NCBI GenBank assembly: GCA_905182995.1
Contig: CAJJDP010000002.1
Location: forward strand, 682,001-746,000
DNA length: 64,000 bases
From: Paramecium octaurelia
Taxonomy: Eukaryota; Ciliophora; Oligohymenophorea; Peniculida; Parameciidae
Direction: 5' to 3'
The notes under the pieces were generated by a model. The model was not told the DNA's origin. It saw only the letters and a program-made list of their open reading frames with translations, and made no database searches. Below, piece after piece: positions 11,569-23,727 of this stretch. Made by a program: the position numbers and the translations under genes. Each line of letters opens with the position of its first letter. The stretch's first letter is position 1.

Positions 11569-13578
11569 ATGTAAAAAGTTGAAAGAAATAATTACAGTAA
11601 AAAGATTTGCTCGCTTTTGTACAATTTAGATCTCTTTGCATAAGAAGTATAACTAAGAATCAATAAAAATGACAAATTCTTTACTCCCCTTGGAATAATT
11701 ATGTCGCTGATTTTAATCACACTTTCTTTAATATTAGCAATTAACAATATTGTGGATGTTATTCAAAAAACAAATCCCTCAGTAGTCTCCTCTGATCAAT
11801 AAGAATAAGAAACTCCAGTAATTGTAATTTATATTTTCTCAGAATTTTATACTTATGCCAAACAATTTTACTTTTGTAATTAGCGTAAATAAATTCACCC
11901 TGGATAACATTTATGGGCTTGGTACACTATTTAGTTTGTAGTTTACTTAATGTTATAGAAAGAGAGATACTGAAACTAGAAAAATAACATAAGAATGTTT
12001 TAATTATAGTATGAATAATTGTGAAGATAGTAATTTTGAGGCTCAATTTTAAAAAGCTTATTTTTAACAATTTAATAAAAGTAATATTTATTGCATAAAT
12101 CATGATGAGTGGATAGCAAATCCTTTTGTAATATGTTAATCCATATTCTTATAGTCTATTTAAGGATCAGCTGCCTCTAATGAGTTTAGATATCTTAAAT
12201 TCAATTTGCTTGTGTGTTAAAACAAAAGTGAAAATAATACGTGTTACCCAAAGGATTACATCAACGCAAATTTTCCAGGAGGATTACTAGTTTATTATGT
12301 GCAAGATTAACTGTTAGATTTGAAGAGACCAGAAGAATTCTTTGTTCCATCTATTCGTCAAGGTTCAGCCATATTTGCATAGAAAACCTAAAAGACTATA
12401 ATTGCCTACCATAAGACCGTATATGTTCAAACAGATGTTGGTTTATTCATTGAGGACCTTTAAGAACGAAATAGTTACTAGAATTATCTAGAAAAAGAAT
12501 CATCAGATGCAGTTGATACAAATAAGTTGATAGAATATGTTTATCAATTAGATCCTAGGTTTTAGTTCATTGTTATTTAGATAAACCTTTTATAATAGAT
12601 CATATCCTAAGATTCAAGATATAATAGGTACAATAGGAGGTCTTTGGCAAGCTTTGTATTTTATAATCTCAATTCTCATTATGCCATTCATTTAGGGATT
12701 TATGGAATTAAGTTTGATCAATAAGTTTTTCACATTCTCATACAAAACTAATGCGATTCTCGATGATTGTTCCATATCCTAGAATAGAAGCAATATACTA
12801 AGTCCTCCTCAGTCTAAATCAACTATTAAAAAATCTTTTACTAGTTAAAAGTTGTAAATAGAAAAAATATCAGATACTACTTAAATTGCATAATTCTTAA
12901 GGGAGAGAAAAACTTTACTAAAATTGAACCTCTCCGATTTATGTGGATTCATGTTTGGTAGTTAAAAGAAGCAAAGAAAGCAATTTGAATACAGTCAAAG
13001 GAAAATTCTATAGAAATTGGACATAACAGTAATTAATTAGATAAATATAGTTTATATTAAACAAATTATTTGAAATAGATAAGTTAAAGATGGTTTTATT
13101 AAATGAAAACTAGTTGAAATTGTTTAATTATTTTCCAAAGCCCTGTGTTTCGGATTCTTTAATACTTAATTCCAACGATAAACTATTGTAGAGCCAAGAA
13201 AGACAAATAGAGTTTTCGTATCTTCTGAAAGAAGAACTAACACATGAAATGAAGGTTCAAGAAGCTTACAAGGCTTATAAGAAAATAAAGAGACTCAATA
13301 GTTAAGAATAGTTGGACCAAAGAATTCTAATTCATTTAGATCAAGATCTAAGAAACCTATTTGATAGTCTCATTGAATCAGATTTATAGAATGACTCATG
13401 TAATTGTAATTATTCTTATGTTAATTTGAAGTAAACGATGTCCAAGTTTTAAATGATTCAAAATATTAAAATATAATTACAACATATAAAACCCATGAGA
13501 AACCGCATATAAAATAAAATGATTGATAATTAATATATATGTTGTTATTATAATGTTGTTGTAAATAAATTACAATGA
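11569..13578 (+). CDS. Ciliate-type two-pass membrane protein, uncharacterised
   Basis: Introns at 11824-11842 (19 nt), 12559-12580 and 13029-13050 (22 nt each) give 648 residues, sum divisible by three. The start MQKVERNNYSKK is preferred over a later in-frame ATG because the intervening segment (LYNLDLFAQEVQLRINK...) belongs to a layout I associate with ciliate membrane proteins: short cytosolic lead, first TM (LGIIMSLILITLSLILAI), a long lumenal region of about 300 residues with N-linked sequons, then a second TM around GGLWQALYFIISILIMPFI. A Q/K/E-rich coiled-coil-prone cytosolic tail follows. I do not know its function; a surface or endomembrane receptor-like role would be speculation. 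Confidence 0.75.
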
Positions 13579-13579
13579 C

Positions 13580-13786
13580 TCAATGATGCTTAATTTTGGA
13601 ATCCTCACCCATCACTTATTCCACATAACTTTGAAAAGTATTTGCCTTTTTTCCAGAAGATCTCCACAATAATACAATCCATATAAGCACAGCTAATGCA
13701 TGTATTATTGTGATGACATATATTAAAACCTTCAATTTGGGATTAATGCTTCCTGGTAAAAAATCAAGATCGCTGAGAAATTCCAT
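13580..13786 (-). CDS. Small single-TM protein, 68 aa
   Basis: An uninterrupted frame of 69 codons runs from an ATG to TGA with no intron. Residues about 20-43 form a clear transmembrane helix (KVLIYVITIIHALAVLIWIV) flanked by a short acidic N-terminus and a polar C-terminal tail ending SKIKHH. Nothing in the sequence assigns a family; small membrane-complex subunits often look like this. The stop is separated by a single base from the stop of the convergent upstream gene, so their 3' ends must overlap as transcripts. It is short enough that chance must be considered, but hydrophobicity pattern and codon use look coding. Confidence 0.55.
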
Positions 13787-13839
13787 TTATTAATTAATTA
13801 ATTAAAAATTATGCTCAAATTTAATGTTTTTTCTCATTC

Positions 13840-15135
13840 TCATTATTAATTTAAATTGCTCTCAATTGAACTCTCTTTTGTAGACGCTTCCTCTTCAACT
13901 TATTTATCCTCATTATAATTATTCTTTGGAGTCATTTCCCTATCATTTTCTTCTTTTTATACGCTATCTTCAATTGAATCATTCTTAATTTATGAATTTT
14001 AATCAGCAACTTACCCACCGTCTTATTCGTCCTCTAATTCCAATTATTTTTATAATTCTTCAATATCTTATTCAATTTTTTAGATTTCCTCAGCACTTAA
14101 TCCCATTCTAAAAACGTTATTTTAATTATCATTAGATTGACTATCATTTCTTCTTGGTTAATACATATGAATCATTCGCTTTAATGAATCCTACAATTTC
14201 GTTTGTTTAAGCTATTATGATTAATCCATTGTCAATGTAAATTTTTTTATCTATTTTATATCCACTAAACTTTCTGAAGCATTAATTTCTAATTGTTTTA
14301 ACTCTAAAATGTGAAAATTATACTCAGATCCCAAAGAAATGAATTTTGCATTAAAATTGATTGACTATCCCTACTTTAACTGTTCAAATTTTTCAATTGA
14401 ATATTATTATGAATTTACACCTAATACAATATCTGGTATATCATCTTTTGATTCTGTAGGATCCATCTTAATATAAACCCAATGAGTATATGAATAATTC
14501 ATATCATTATTAGAATTAGATTTTACATAAATTCTAAAATATAGAATAAGTCATACCCATTCCAAGCAACAATTTTATTTTTAAAGTTAGTTTCAAATTG
14601 ATGTCTTGCCTTAAGTCCATTCTCAACGAATTAAAATTTCCCACAAAATTATAAGAAATCCATCCACGATTTATCAGTAGGATAATCAATCTCAATATTT
14701 AGAGGCTCTTTTTCTATTTATAATTCAAAATAAAAGAATAGTAAAAATATTATGCCCAATAAAATCATAGCATATTTCCTAGAAGCAACTATCATACAAT
14801 TCCCACATTTAAATTACATAACTTAATCATTGATATTTGGTAATTGAAAATAATTCCTTTTTTCTAATTCCTAATCACAATATTAACACCTTTTTATTAT
14901 AACCTATATATTGATTCAAAGCTATTACTTTAGTTGATTAAAGTACTAATGGAATAATCAAAACAGCCCAATTTCCACAATAATACAGGCAAATCAGACA
15001 AATAATGTATGATGCATAAGATGGTTGTTATTCTAAAATGCCCTCTTTTGCGGAACCACAATTAGGACAAACTGGTAATTTTGGATCAACTACACCTTCT
15101 TATTGATCATCATTATCTGTTTTTGAGATTAACAT
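13840..15135 (-). CDS. LITAF-like zinc-ribbon protein fused to a wolframin-type OB-fold region
   Basis: Introns at 14904-14928 (25 nt) and 14534-14556 (23 nt) give 415 residues, sum divisible by three. N-terminal part: CPNCG, then a hydrophobic loop (IICLICLYYCGNWAVLIIPL) and a second CQYC knuckle, the LITAF/zinc-ribbon layout. A TM helix follows (YAMILLGIIFLLFFYF). Residues about 150-270 resemble the C-terminal region of wolframin: SWMDFLQFCG ... KIVAWNGRI ... DIVLGVNSQQ ... LKQGQSINFNAKFISLGS ... ILELKQLEI. The tail is a Q/E-rich, probably disordered or coiled segment. Without the 25-nt intron the LITAF part would end early and lose its second CxxC. An endomembrane location is inferred; function is unknown. 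Confidence 0.7.
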
Positions 15136-15168
15136 ATTTGATAATAATTTTAATTCATTTAATTTATA

Positions 15169-15885
15169 TCAATTTTACTAAAGGAGATCCTAAATGTTAA
15201 TCGTTGAGGAGAACTTAGGTTTTATTCTGATTTTTTATTGTAAAAGTAATTTCGTTATCCTTTTTTATTGTTCTACTACATCTATATTATCCATAGATTA
15301 ACTCTTCTTGAAAAAGTTTATTTGGCATTTTCTTTTCTTAACTTTGATTTACTCTTGATTTTAAACTATTTGAAAAAATTGAGTAAATGAATTGATTTCA
15401 CTGGTGTCATGTTACTTAGTGTTCTATTTTTTTTCATTTTACAATTGAAATAATGATTAGCATTTATCTAGATGTGGTTTTTACACTAGTTAATTATTAA
15501 GAGTTAATTGTTTTTTGAGCATTAAAGCACTCTTCTATTTTTCAGAGACTTTGACGTTATCGTATTATTTAATTAGATCTTCTGCTATCTTTTTCACTTA
15601 ATCACTATTCGATTCTTTTACTGAATCAATTTAATCCAATTATTAATCGACATCTATTGATTAACTTTTTATCAATCTTCCTTTCTTATTTTATGGAGTT
15701 TCTTCATACTAAGTGCGATTAGGACCCACATTACTATGAGTCATCAAACTGCTATTATTATTTTTGCATGATTATTCCATACTGCTATTAGTAAATGTAC
15801 TTAGTTCTATGTTTTTCAAGAATTTCCATTAATGTCCAATATGTGGTAATTTAAGATAATTTGGAATATTATTATTAATTTTCAT
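15169..15885 (-). CDS. Q/N/K-rich hypothetical protein, 238 aa
   Basis: An uninterrupted TGA-terminated frame of 239 codons beginning MKINNNIPNYLKLPHIG. Glutamine (mostly TAA/TAG), asparagine, serine and lysine dominate; there is no signal peptide, TM helix or recognisable motif. Two basic stretches (near KKRKCQ and the C-terminal third) could act in nucleic acid binding or nuclear targeting, but this is only a guess. It lies 33 nt upstream of the LITAF/wolframin-like gene on the same strand. Confidence 0.6.
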
Positions 15886-16095
15886 TTTATATTTATTATT
15901 TCTTAAAATAAAATTTGCGCGATCAGATTTTAAGACTTAAAGAAATTATAACAAATTCAAAATACTTTTTATTCAATATAACATGAAATATAAGAACTTC
16001 CCTATAATTGAAGAATAAATTAACAATATATTTAACAATCGTATTTACACATAATATTCATTCAATATTACATAAAACTTGCATATAATTAACTA

Positions 16096-16888
16096 TCATA
16101 AAATCGAGTAAAGAATTATTTGTAATTATTATAAATATATGAAAGCGATCCATTGAACTTGGTTCTGTTCATTTCTTTTTTAGTCCAATTCTATAAACTT
16201 AAGCTTTTCATTACTTATGATGCATTTCTCCAAGTGGTGTATATAAACGGATTCAAGTGAACCAAAGTCAAAACTAGACTCACAATATTTAGAATTATGA
16301 AGGTTAGCTCTTTCTTACAATCCGATACAAATACTATATTTATTAGAGTGACTTCTACATTTATAAATCAAAATAAGTAATAATAAGTATAACGCTATCC
16401 CTGTAAATGTGACTAGCCCTAACATATATTTTATATTCCTCCTGCCTATGCAAGTTGCCATCAAAAAACAATGCGCTTCAAAATCGTTTACACAATGATC
16501 ACAAAATTTGCAATGATAACAACGATCAATTTTAATTGCTTTGCATTTTTCACACAATTTGCCATCAAAATATTTATCATCTTAAATCGTTTACATTTGA
16601 ACTCCTGGTTCTAAAATCTAAAAGGTGTTACTTTACCTGTCATATTGACTCTGAACATTGAATAAATTGACAGCATCTGAAATGTTACAATTACTTTACT
16701 TAAATTTGGGATCTCACAATATTTTTGTAGTAAAACAAAATCACAATATAAGTAAAGCAAAAGAGTCCCAGCCACTGTCCCCAAAAACAAAGGATATTAG
16801 GTCTTATTAAATTATATCACGTATGATTTACCCTATTGCCTAATACATAATTTTTTCGAACCCATAAATTTCCCTTATAATTTAACAT
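16096..16888 (-). CDS. DHHC-family palmitoyltransferase-like protein with variant EAHC motif
   Basis: Three introns (16803-16820, 18 nt; 16677-16699; 16611-16636) give 241 residues, sum divisible by three. Two N-terminal hydrophobic segments (around WLGLFCFTYIVILFYY and LSIYSMF) precede the cysteine-rich domain: LCEKCKAIKIDRCYHC, then CDHCVNDFEAHCFL and CIGRRN, followed by a third helix (TGIALYLLLLILIY). This is the ZDHHC protein S-acyltransferase architecture. The usual DHHC tetrad is EAHC here and the following PW is FL, although the acyl-accepting Cys and the zinc ligands appear intact. Activity may be altered. Membrane location in the Golgi or cortical membranes is family-based inference. 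Confidence 0.85.
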
Positions 16889-17841
16889 CTAGAAATTTAT
16901 TATTGTATTATTTCATTTCATAATTAATATCATCTAATCGAGAATTGCTCACTAATTCAAACATTACTACGGATCAAATATATTCAAGAAACTTTTCAGA
17001 ATTTTTACGATAAATCTGAATTCTTAAATAGGTTATATAAAAATTAAAGATGGTATAAGTAAAAAGGCTAAACTCGATTTCACACTGAAGCAAATTTAGA
17101 CTCATAACCTGAGTTTATTTATTCATAGATAAACCAAGAAATTATAAAAGAAATAAATAATATTTTTATTTTTATATCAAACATATATAATTAATTAGGA
17201 TAAAAATTGCCTAAAATATCAGTATGTGATTGGACTAAATTTCATTTTATAAATAAGTATTATACTTCAAAAACTGATTAACAATGTTTTTTCTTGATTA
17301 ATGTTTGCCATCCTGGATCAAGAATTTATAGAATCTATAAATATTATTAATTATATTTTACAAGTATATTTGATCAAAGAAGAATACTAAATTTACTTAA
17401 ACAGAGATGTATACTTTTAATACCATCGATAAACTAATAATAATTGCTTAATTTACATACTTTAAGAGAAAATGTGGTTAGTATGTAAATTATACTATAA
17501 TTACAATAGGCATTTTTACGATTGAACTTTCTTAACATTTCATCTTTTCCATAAATATCTAAAATCCTGGAGCATCAAAATTTCATTTTTAAAGTGGTCT
17601 CTCTGTAATTTGGTCTATTTTTTGATATAGTCATATTTTTATTAAATTACGGTTATTAGTATTGGCAAACATGAATATTTTTTAGTACATTTCAACAAAT
17701 ATTACATTTTGATTTATAATCGTTTGAGATTCTGGGAAAGGGTTCCCATAATTACTTTCTTAGATTTTAAGGAATTAGTATGATTAAGATAATATAAAGA
17801 AATGAATAAAGTTGTAATAAATAAATCTGTAATCGATATTT
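16889..17841. other. Mostly non-coding 0.95-kb gap
   Basis: No convincing gene on either strand. It contains a perfect 11-bp inverted repeat (17451-17490). On the minus strand a TGA-free frame between about 17556 and 17890 could be an additional 3' exon of the long neighbouring gene if a 23-nt intron near 17930 is used instead of reading on to the TGA at 17842; I could not decide between the two. Confidence 0.5.
17451..17490. repeat. Perfect 11-bp inverted repeat, 18-nt loop
   Basis: The arm atttacatact (17451-17461) is repeated as its reverse complement at 17480-17490, with 18 nt between. It would fold into a hairpin in RNA or a cruciform in DNA. It lies in the longest gene-free stretch of this part of the window. 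Confidence 0.6.
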
Positions 17842-20800
17842 TCAGGTTTAGGGGATTAGATTATACACTTTGATTTATTCTTTCATTTTTACAATGATTT
17901 AGCTTTAATTTTATTATCTGATTGTTTAATGCTCATTCACCGGATCATAAATTTGGTAACCTTCGATAACAGCTTATTTTTGAGTTGTTACCAGGAGTGT
18001 AACTTTGGGGATAAAAATTGGAACTGAATATCTGCGAGCATGTTAATGTTATTAATGAGTTCCATTGTATTTGTATTATAATAAATACTCCTCTTAATTT
18101 TCGAGTGAAAATTCAAAGCTCAGCATTTAGATAAAATTCAAAACTTGTACTGCACATGTCAATATTATTCTTTAATCAATTGAGATGTAATCGACTATTT
18201 TCACAATGGTTTCAAACTATGTTATTAATAAAAATGTGATACTTCAGTATTTGTATTTTATAGAAACAAATCCAATTTTCTATGTTATATTTATTCTTTT
18301 AATTTATCAGTAATAACTTAGGATGTCATTTCTACATATGCTTTAGTAAGTAAGAATGATGGAAGAACTAAAATTCCTTGTTCCCAAGATTCGTTTATCT
18401 AAATTTCGAATTTAGTTATCCAAATTTTAAAATCATGATGAACTCTATCAATCACTTCACTAAAGAACTTCTGTTTAAATTCCTTTTCTATAATTAGAAT
18501 TTGGTCTGAAGCAGTCCAAATAATGTATGGAGATTCATACATATACTTATTGCTTTATCCAAATGTGGAATATTATTCAGGATTATCAAAGGGAATTTTG
18601 AAATTATTATTGTTGCCATTCTCAATGTGTTTGTGATATTTATATGTTTGTTGTCCTTACAGTAATAATAAATCTAAATCATTTTGCTAATAAATAAGTC
18701 CCATGTATCCCCCTATTAGATATAGATTTTCATTGTCACATGTTAATTGTTTAAAGATCTTTTCCACATTATTTGGTAGATGCATTACAACTTTAGCAAA
18801 AATGGTATAAACATTCAAAACTAATTTGGTGTTGTTGTTATTTAAGGATAAATTGATATCTTAAATCAATTGATTTATTTGATAACTATAAATAGTAAAA
18901 TAGACGAATCCATTTTCAATATTTGTGGTAAGCAAGTAGAGACTTTTGTTTGAATAGCTGACACACATTGAGCATGGTTTTAGGTAACCTTATTGTATAT
19001 TTTCATCTTATTTGATATTTACATATAGATAGATGTATCTGGTTAATTGGAAATTTTTAATTAAACCAACTATCTCATTATTGTCTTAAAAGATTATTCT
19101 TGCTTAATAGTTCACATTGTCTTATTCTTTATATAGGAATTTCATGGCCTTATGCATCTGAGCGAATGGCTATACAACTTAAGGGCCATTCAAAATGACA
19201 TTCTTGGCATCAATACTGATGATAGAGATTTTCTTTTTCTAAAATATCTCCTATGAAGATAAATTATTTGAAATTTTGAGAGTAGTTATGCTTAATATAC
19301 CATAAGGAGAAAAGGGATCGGTTTCTTCCAATTCATTGGTTTCATTATTGCACCTATATGATTTTCCTAATATTTGAGTAGCATCATTCAAAATGTAGAT
19401 CTTATCCTGAACTGAATAGATATTTTAGTTTTGAGAATAAAAACTTATGGGATTTATCTTTTACCCTAGATTAGTGATGGCACTCACATAATATAGATTA
19501 TCAATCTGTTAAAATTTGTATCCTATGTATTCTTACTATTCCATGTTTACAAGTAGTTCATTTTAAGATCCACCGATTATCAAAATAGCAGATTCATCGT
19601 TATCTCTATGAATCTCAATAAAATATTTTACTACACACTTAGCATCAAGGATCCATACATAGGTCTCATAGATAATGGAACTATTAATTCCTTATTAATT
19701 TTTTCAGATCGGTAGGACCCTTCACTTATAAACAATCTTTCAACTAAATTGCAAAATCCCATATTCTAGAATTCTTGATTATAGTGTCCTCTAACTTTAT
19801 TCTATATATATATACAGGAATGATCCTCCAAAGGTCCATACTTCAGAACAAGTCTTTGATTGTTGACCAAATGAGAATACAGCCGAGGAAGCGTATGCTC
19901 TGGGAAAATAAGTGTCGCTTTCTTTCTTTGTATTTTTGTCTCTATAAATGGTTTTATATGTTTGCTAATCTTATAGGAATGTGATACTTTTTCAAAATTG
20001 TAGGTGTCTATCGAATCACATAAGGTATTATTCTTGGCCTCTTTGCCATAGATGCAATAAATGTTATTCTTTAATTTATCAAAACATAGAGATCTAAAAA
20101 ATACAGGGGGCTCAGTGGTTTCATGGATAACTGTTATTTCTGCCCAAATTTAATTTGTTTTCTAGACAGGGTTTAGATATTTTTCATAATTCACCAAACA
20201 TACTTAGTATGAATCCTATTTGAATCTATTAGCATTTAATAACATCTTACAATTCCAATGTCTCGTATATCCATGAATGATAAAACATTAATAAAAAGTA
20301 TAGTTTTCAATTTATAATTCACAAAGTACTGCGTAAGTCTATTGTGTATGTAAACTGGAGATTATAATCTTCTTAGATATATTTACAATAATTGAGGTTC
20401 ATCTATTATAAATAGGGTATAATTACTGTTAACCAAATTCTCTATTACATAAATGTAATCCTTTAAATCTTAAGCTAAAAAGGAAACAAATTAGGAATCC
20501 TCTCTTCTTTATGTTTTTTAATGTTATTTAGACAACAATTTATAAGTATGAATTTGTTATTAGGTTGATTTAAATAAATTACTGAATAGATGTTTCTGAT
20601 GGAATTGGTATAATTTATCTAGTAGGTTGGCATAGGATAACTTATATTGTATTAGATCCTAACACTGCAGATTGGGATCTTACATACGCTTATCCTTATC
20701 CTTAACTTCTTATAAGTAGGATTCTAAAGATAATTAAATTTATGGTACTTCTACAGGATTCAAGAAAGCCTGACAAAATTTCAAACATATATCTTTCCTT

Positions 20801-22506
20801 TTCTTTATTTAATTCATAGTGTGTAATATTGCCTTACTTTTTCTTTTCGTAAAAACTATTGCTCTTAACTATTTTCATAGCATAATTTGCATAATGTGAT
20901 AATTCGCAATGCTATTAAATAGAGGGATGTAAGAACTTAAAACTTTACTAAGCATGTGTCAAATAAATATTCAAATAGTATAAGATATTCTTATGATCAG
21001 TTTTTAAGAGTTCAATTTCAAATCTGTGATCCTGAATTTATACTCCAGATGATAAAATTCTAGGTAGAAAAATTACTTTGTAATTACTGATCAATGATAA
21101 ATGAGTAGTAATTTCTGTAAATAACTTGGAAGATAATTGGATATCGGATTCTTGATTAAAATATGCAAATGAGTAACTAAAAATAATAACCTAAGGCTAG
21201 AAAGATTTGATCAAAGGATAAACAAGTAGATCTAAGATGTGTCTAAAATGCATATCATTTAATCTTTTTTGTTTATGACACTATCGAATTGGAATAATAT
21301 AGGAGTTTTTAGCCTACATAAAGCAATTTTTGTCCTTGGTCACCAAATCAAACATTTAGGATTTATCATCACTATCCAACATTTCATCTACAACTGATAT
21401 GTATTGACATGAATCTGAGTAATTATCCAACAATTTGTAATTGAATTCAGAATCATATCCATCCATATTCAGAAATGTAATTTTTGGCAAATATTTCTCT
21501 TTCATTTACTTGACATCCTCTGTGCCTTCATATTCTTCTTCTAAAATTTATTCATAAAAATCGCAAATAGACAATGCAAGCGGATGTATAAATGGATCTA
21601 GAATTTACAAGGATATATGTTTTAGAATAAGAGTTGAATTGAATTCTCCTTCAGTTACTTTGTTCAGTAAATCATATACCATAATTATGAAGTGATGTAA
21701 ATCAGTATTTTCAAAAAGAAACTTCATCAAAATCTCCTTCTAAAGATCTGACTTCTTTTGTTGATCAGGGAAGGATTGACTCTAAAATAGTGAGGTGTGT
21801 TTTTCAATGTAATTTAAAAAGTCTTCATTCTTTATCAATATATTAACTATCTTTTCCCTAACAACTGTAGTATCATAATGTATAGCGTTGCTGTTTTTAA
21901 TAATGTGAAATGGGTTTGGTTGCTGAAATTTAAATTGTTCTTTACTTTAAAGTTATAATCAGCATATTAGAGAAAAAACTTTCTGAATAATTGAACAGCA
22001 ACTACGGTGGACCTATCATCTAGATTTTCTGGCTCCAATTAAGCACCAATCTTCAGAAATCTTCCCGTTCTAGCATCATTATTAAAAGCCGAACATTTTG
22101 AAAACATGAAGAATATCTCTTATAATTGATTATCTTGATATCCTTCTGCAGGTTTACCGAACTAGGACTCCAATAATATGAGATCTTCTTCTTAGCAATG
22201 AGTGAATATCTGTTCATATATCTTTCGCAAATTGGCATAGAACTGTCGGTCCACTTTCAGCCCTAATCAATGTTAATCCCTGGTACCTAAAGTGCGCACA
22301 TAACTTAAAAACACATTCCATTTCAATTTATCATCTACAGCCAAATATTATGTGCACATTAATAATAGTGGCTTTTCACCATTAGGATAGACTTCATAAT
22401 TATATACACAATGATTCTAAGACAATAGAGAAACCTAAATTACCTTCTGCTATTAATTGTCAATGCCAGCCACTATTTAAGCATCATTTAATGTTTAATT
22501 TAACAT
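17842..22506 (-). CDS. Very long protein: degenerate histone-deacetylase-like region plus kelch-like propeller
   Basis: Starts MLNQTLNDAQIVAG and is built from many exons separated by introns of about 23-32 nt; the 3' end and some junctions are approximate. Residues about 330-530 resemble a class II HDAC core: ITFLNMDGYDSEF and CQYISVVDEM match the spacing of IVDWDVHHGNGT...YISLH, and FRHILDLLVYPLIKSFQPQV followed by IIFSYSF matches the later core helix and strand. The metal-binding and catalytic His/Asp residues are not conserved. The second half (for example YFPRAYASSAVFSFG, SAILIIGGS, ENLYLIGGYMGL) has repeated kelch-like blades. If real, it is a pseudo-enzyme scaffold. Low-similarity call based on pattern; function unknown. 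Confidence 0.55.
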
Positions 22507-22811
22507 TATTATTTATTTATGAATCAATTAAACCAAAAGAAACAATTAGTCAAGATAAATTTACTAATAAAATTAAATTATCTTAAAACTTAAAGAATAT
22601 TTGAATTTGCCAACATTATTAAATGCTAAATAATTAGAATCCTATTCTATTCAAGTTACATAAGAATGATAAATTAATTGCAATGGTTTTGTTAAGCCTA
22701 AATTAATAACCTAATAATAACACTCAACTAATAAAGCTAGCTAATAGATAAATATTACTAATAAATTCTGAATTAGAATTGCTTAATATTATAATTTATT
22801 ATTGATAAATA
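22507..22811. other. Intergenic, nothing recognised
   Basis: About 305 nt of very A+T-rich sequence between divergent genes, probably carrying both promoters. No motif stands out. Confidence 0.6.
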
Positions 22812-23664
22812 ATGACCTCTATAGTACAATCATCTATTAAGAAATTTTATCATAATTCTAACTTGAATTTGGTAATACTTCATGGGTTGATGGGATCTAA
22901 AAACAATTTTAAGACAGTTTCTTAATCCCCATTATGGACTAGTCAACTCAATTCAACCCATTTATTGGATCTTAGAAATCATGGGGAATCTCCACACACT
23001 CAGTCTATGACTTTGGGAGAAATGGCTGGAGATCTATCAGAATATATCAAAGGAATTGACGATGTTGTATTGTTAGGACATTCTTTGGGTGGGAGAGTTA
23101 TTTTTAAATATCTGCAATAATATGAAAAGGAAGTCTCAGAAAAAGTGAAAGGAGTAATTATCGTCGATATTTTGCCCAAAGCCGTTCAATCAACTTATGT
23201 TTATGAATTATTGAAAAAGCTAATCAAAATAAATGTGAATCAAGTCACCTATAACCAATTGATGGAAAAGGTCTTTGAAGCCTCTCAAAATAGAGCAATC
23301 GCTTAATTATTGATGACAAACTTATAATCATAACAGCCTATATCGAGAAGTATTAAAATAAAATATATATTAATTAGAGGATATTTAATATGATTTTAAA
23401 TGGAGGGTTAATTTACAAGGGATACTAAATGATTTTTAAACCAATATTTTAACAGACATAACAGCTAATTGGAAAGGTCCTCACTGTGTAATCTGTGGAG
23501 ATAGATCTCAATATGTAAATAAAGAGACAGTTAATCAGATGAAAATGGTTTTCCCTAATTTTAAAGAGGCACATTTCATTTAGGATTGTGGTCATTGGGT
23601 CCATTCAGAGAAACCTTAGGAATTTACACAAATTGTGAGCTCATTTATTTAAACTTTAAGATGA
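22812..23664 (+). CDS. ABHD11-like alpha/beta hydrolase
   Basis: One 28-nt intron (23350-23377) gives 274 residues, sum divisible by three. The fold is recognisable: HGLMGSKNNFK (oxyanion loop), LDLRNHGESPH, the nucleophile elbow LGHSLGGR, an acid-bearing strand VICGDRSQYV, and the catalytic His in CGHWVHSEKP near the C-terminus. This arrangement is that of ABHD11 and its yeast relative Imo32, often mitochondrial esterases/lipases. The N-terminus (MTSIVQSSIKKFYHN) is basic and hydroxylated, compatible with a short targeting signal. Substrate is unknown. Confidence 0.9.
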
Positions 23665-23727
23665 AAATAATAGATTAAATTGTTCATTCGTTTTTATACT
23701 TATTTAATCCCTTCTAATTCAATTGTT

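Noticed and set aside
13840-14795. Separate gene starting at the ATG at 14795 (wolframin-like part alone)
   Set aside because: The upstream LITAF-like exon reads in the same frame into it through a standard 25-nt intron, and the second CxxC of the zinc ribbon lies in the linking sequence.
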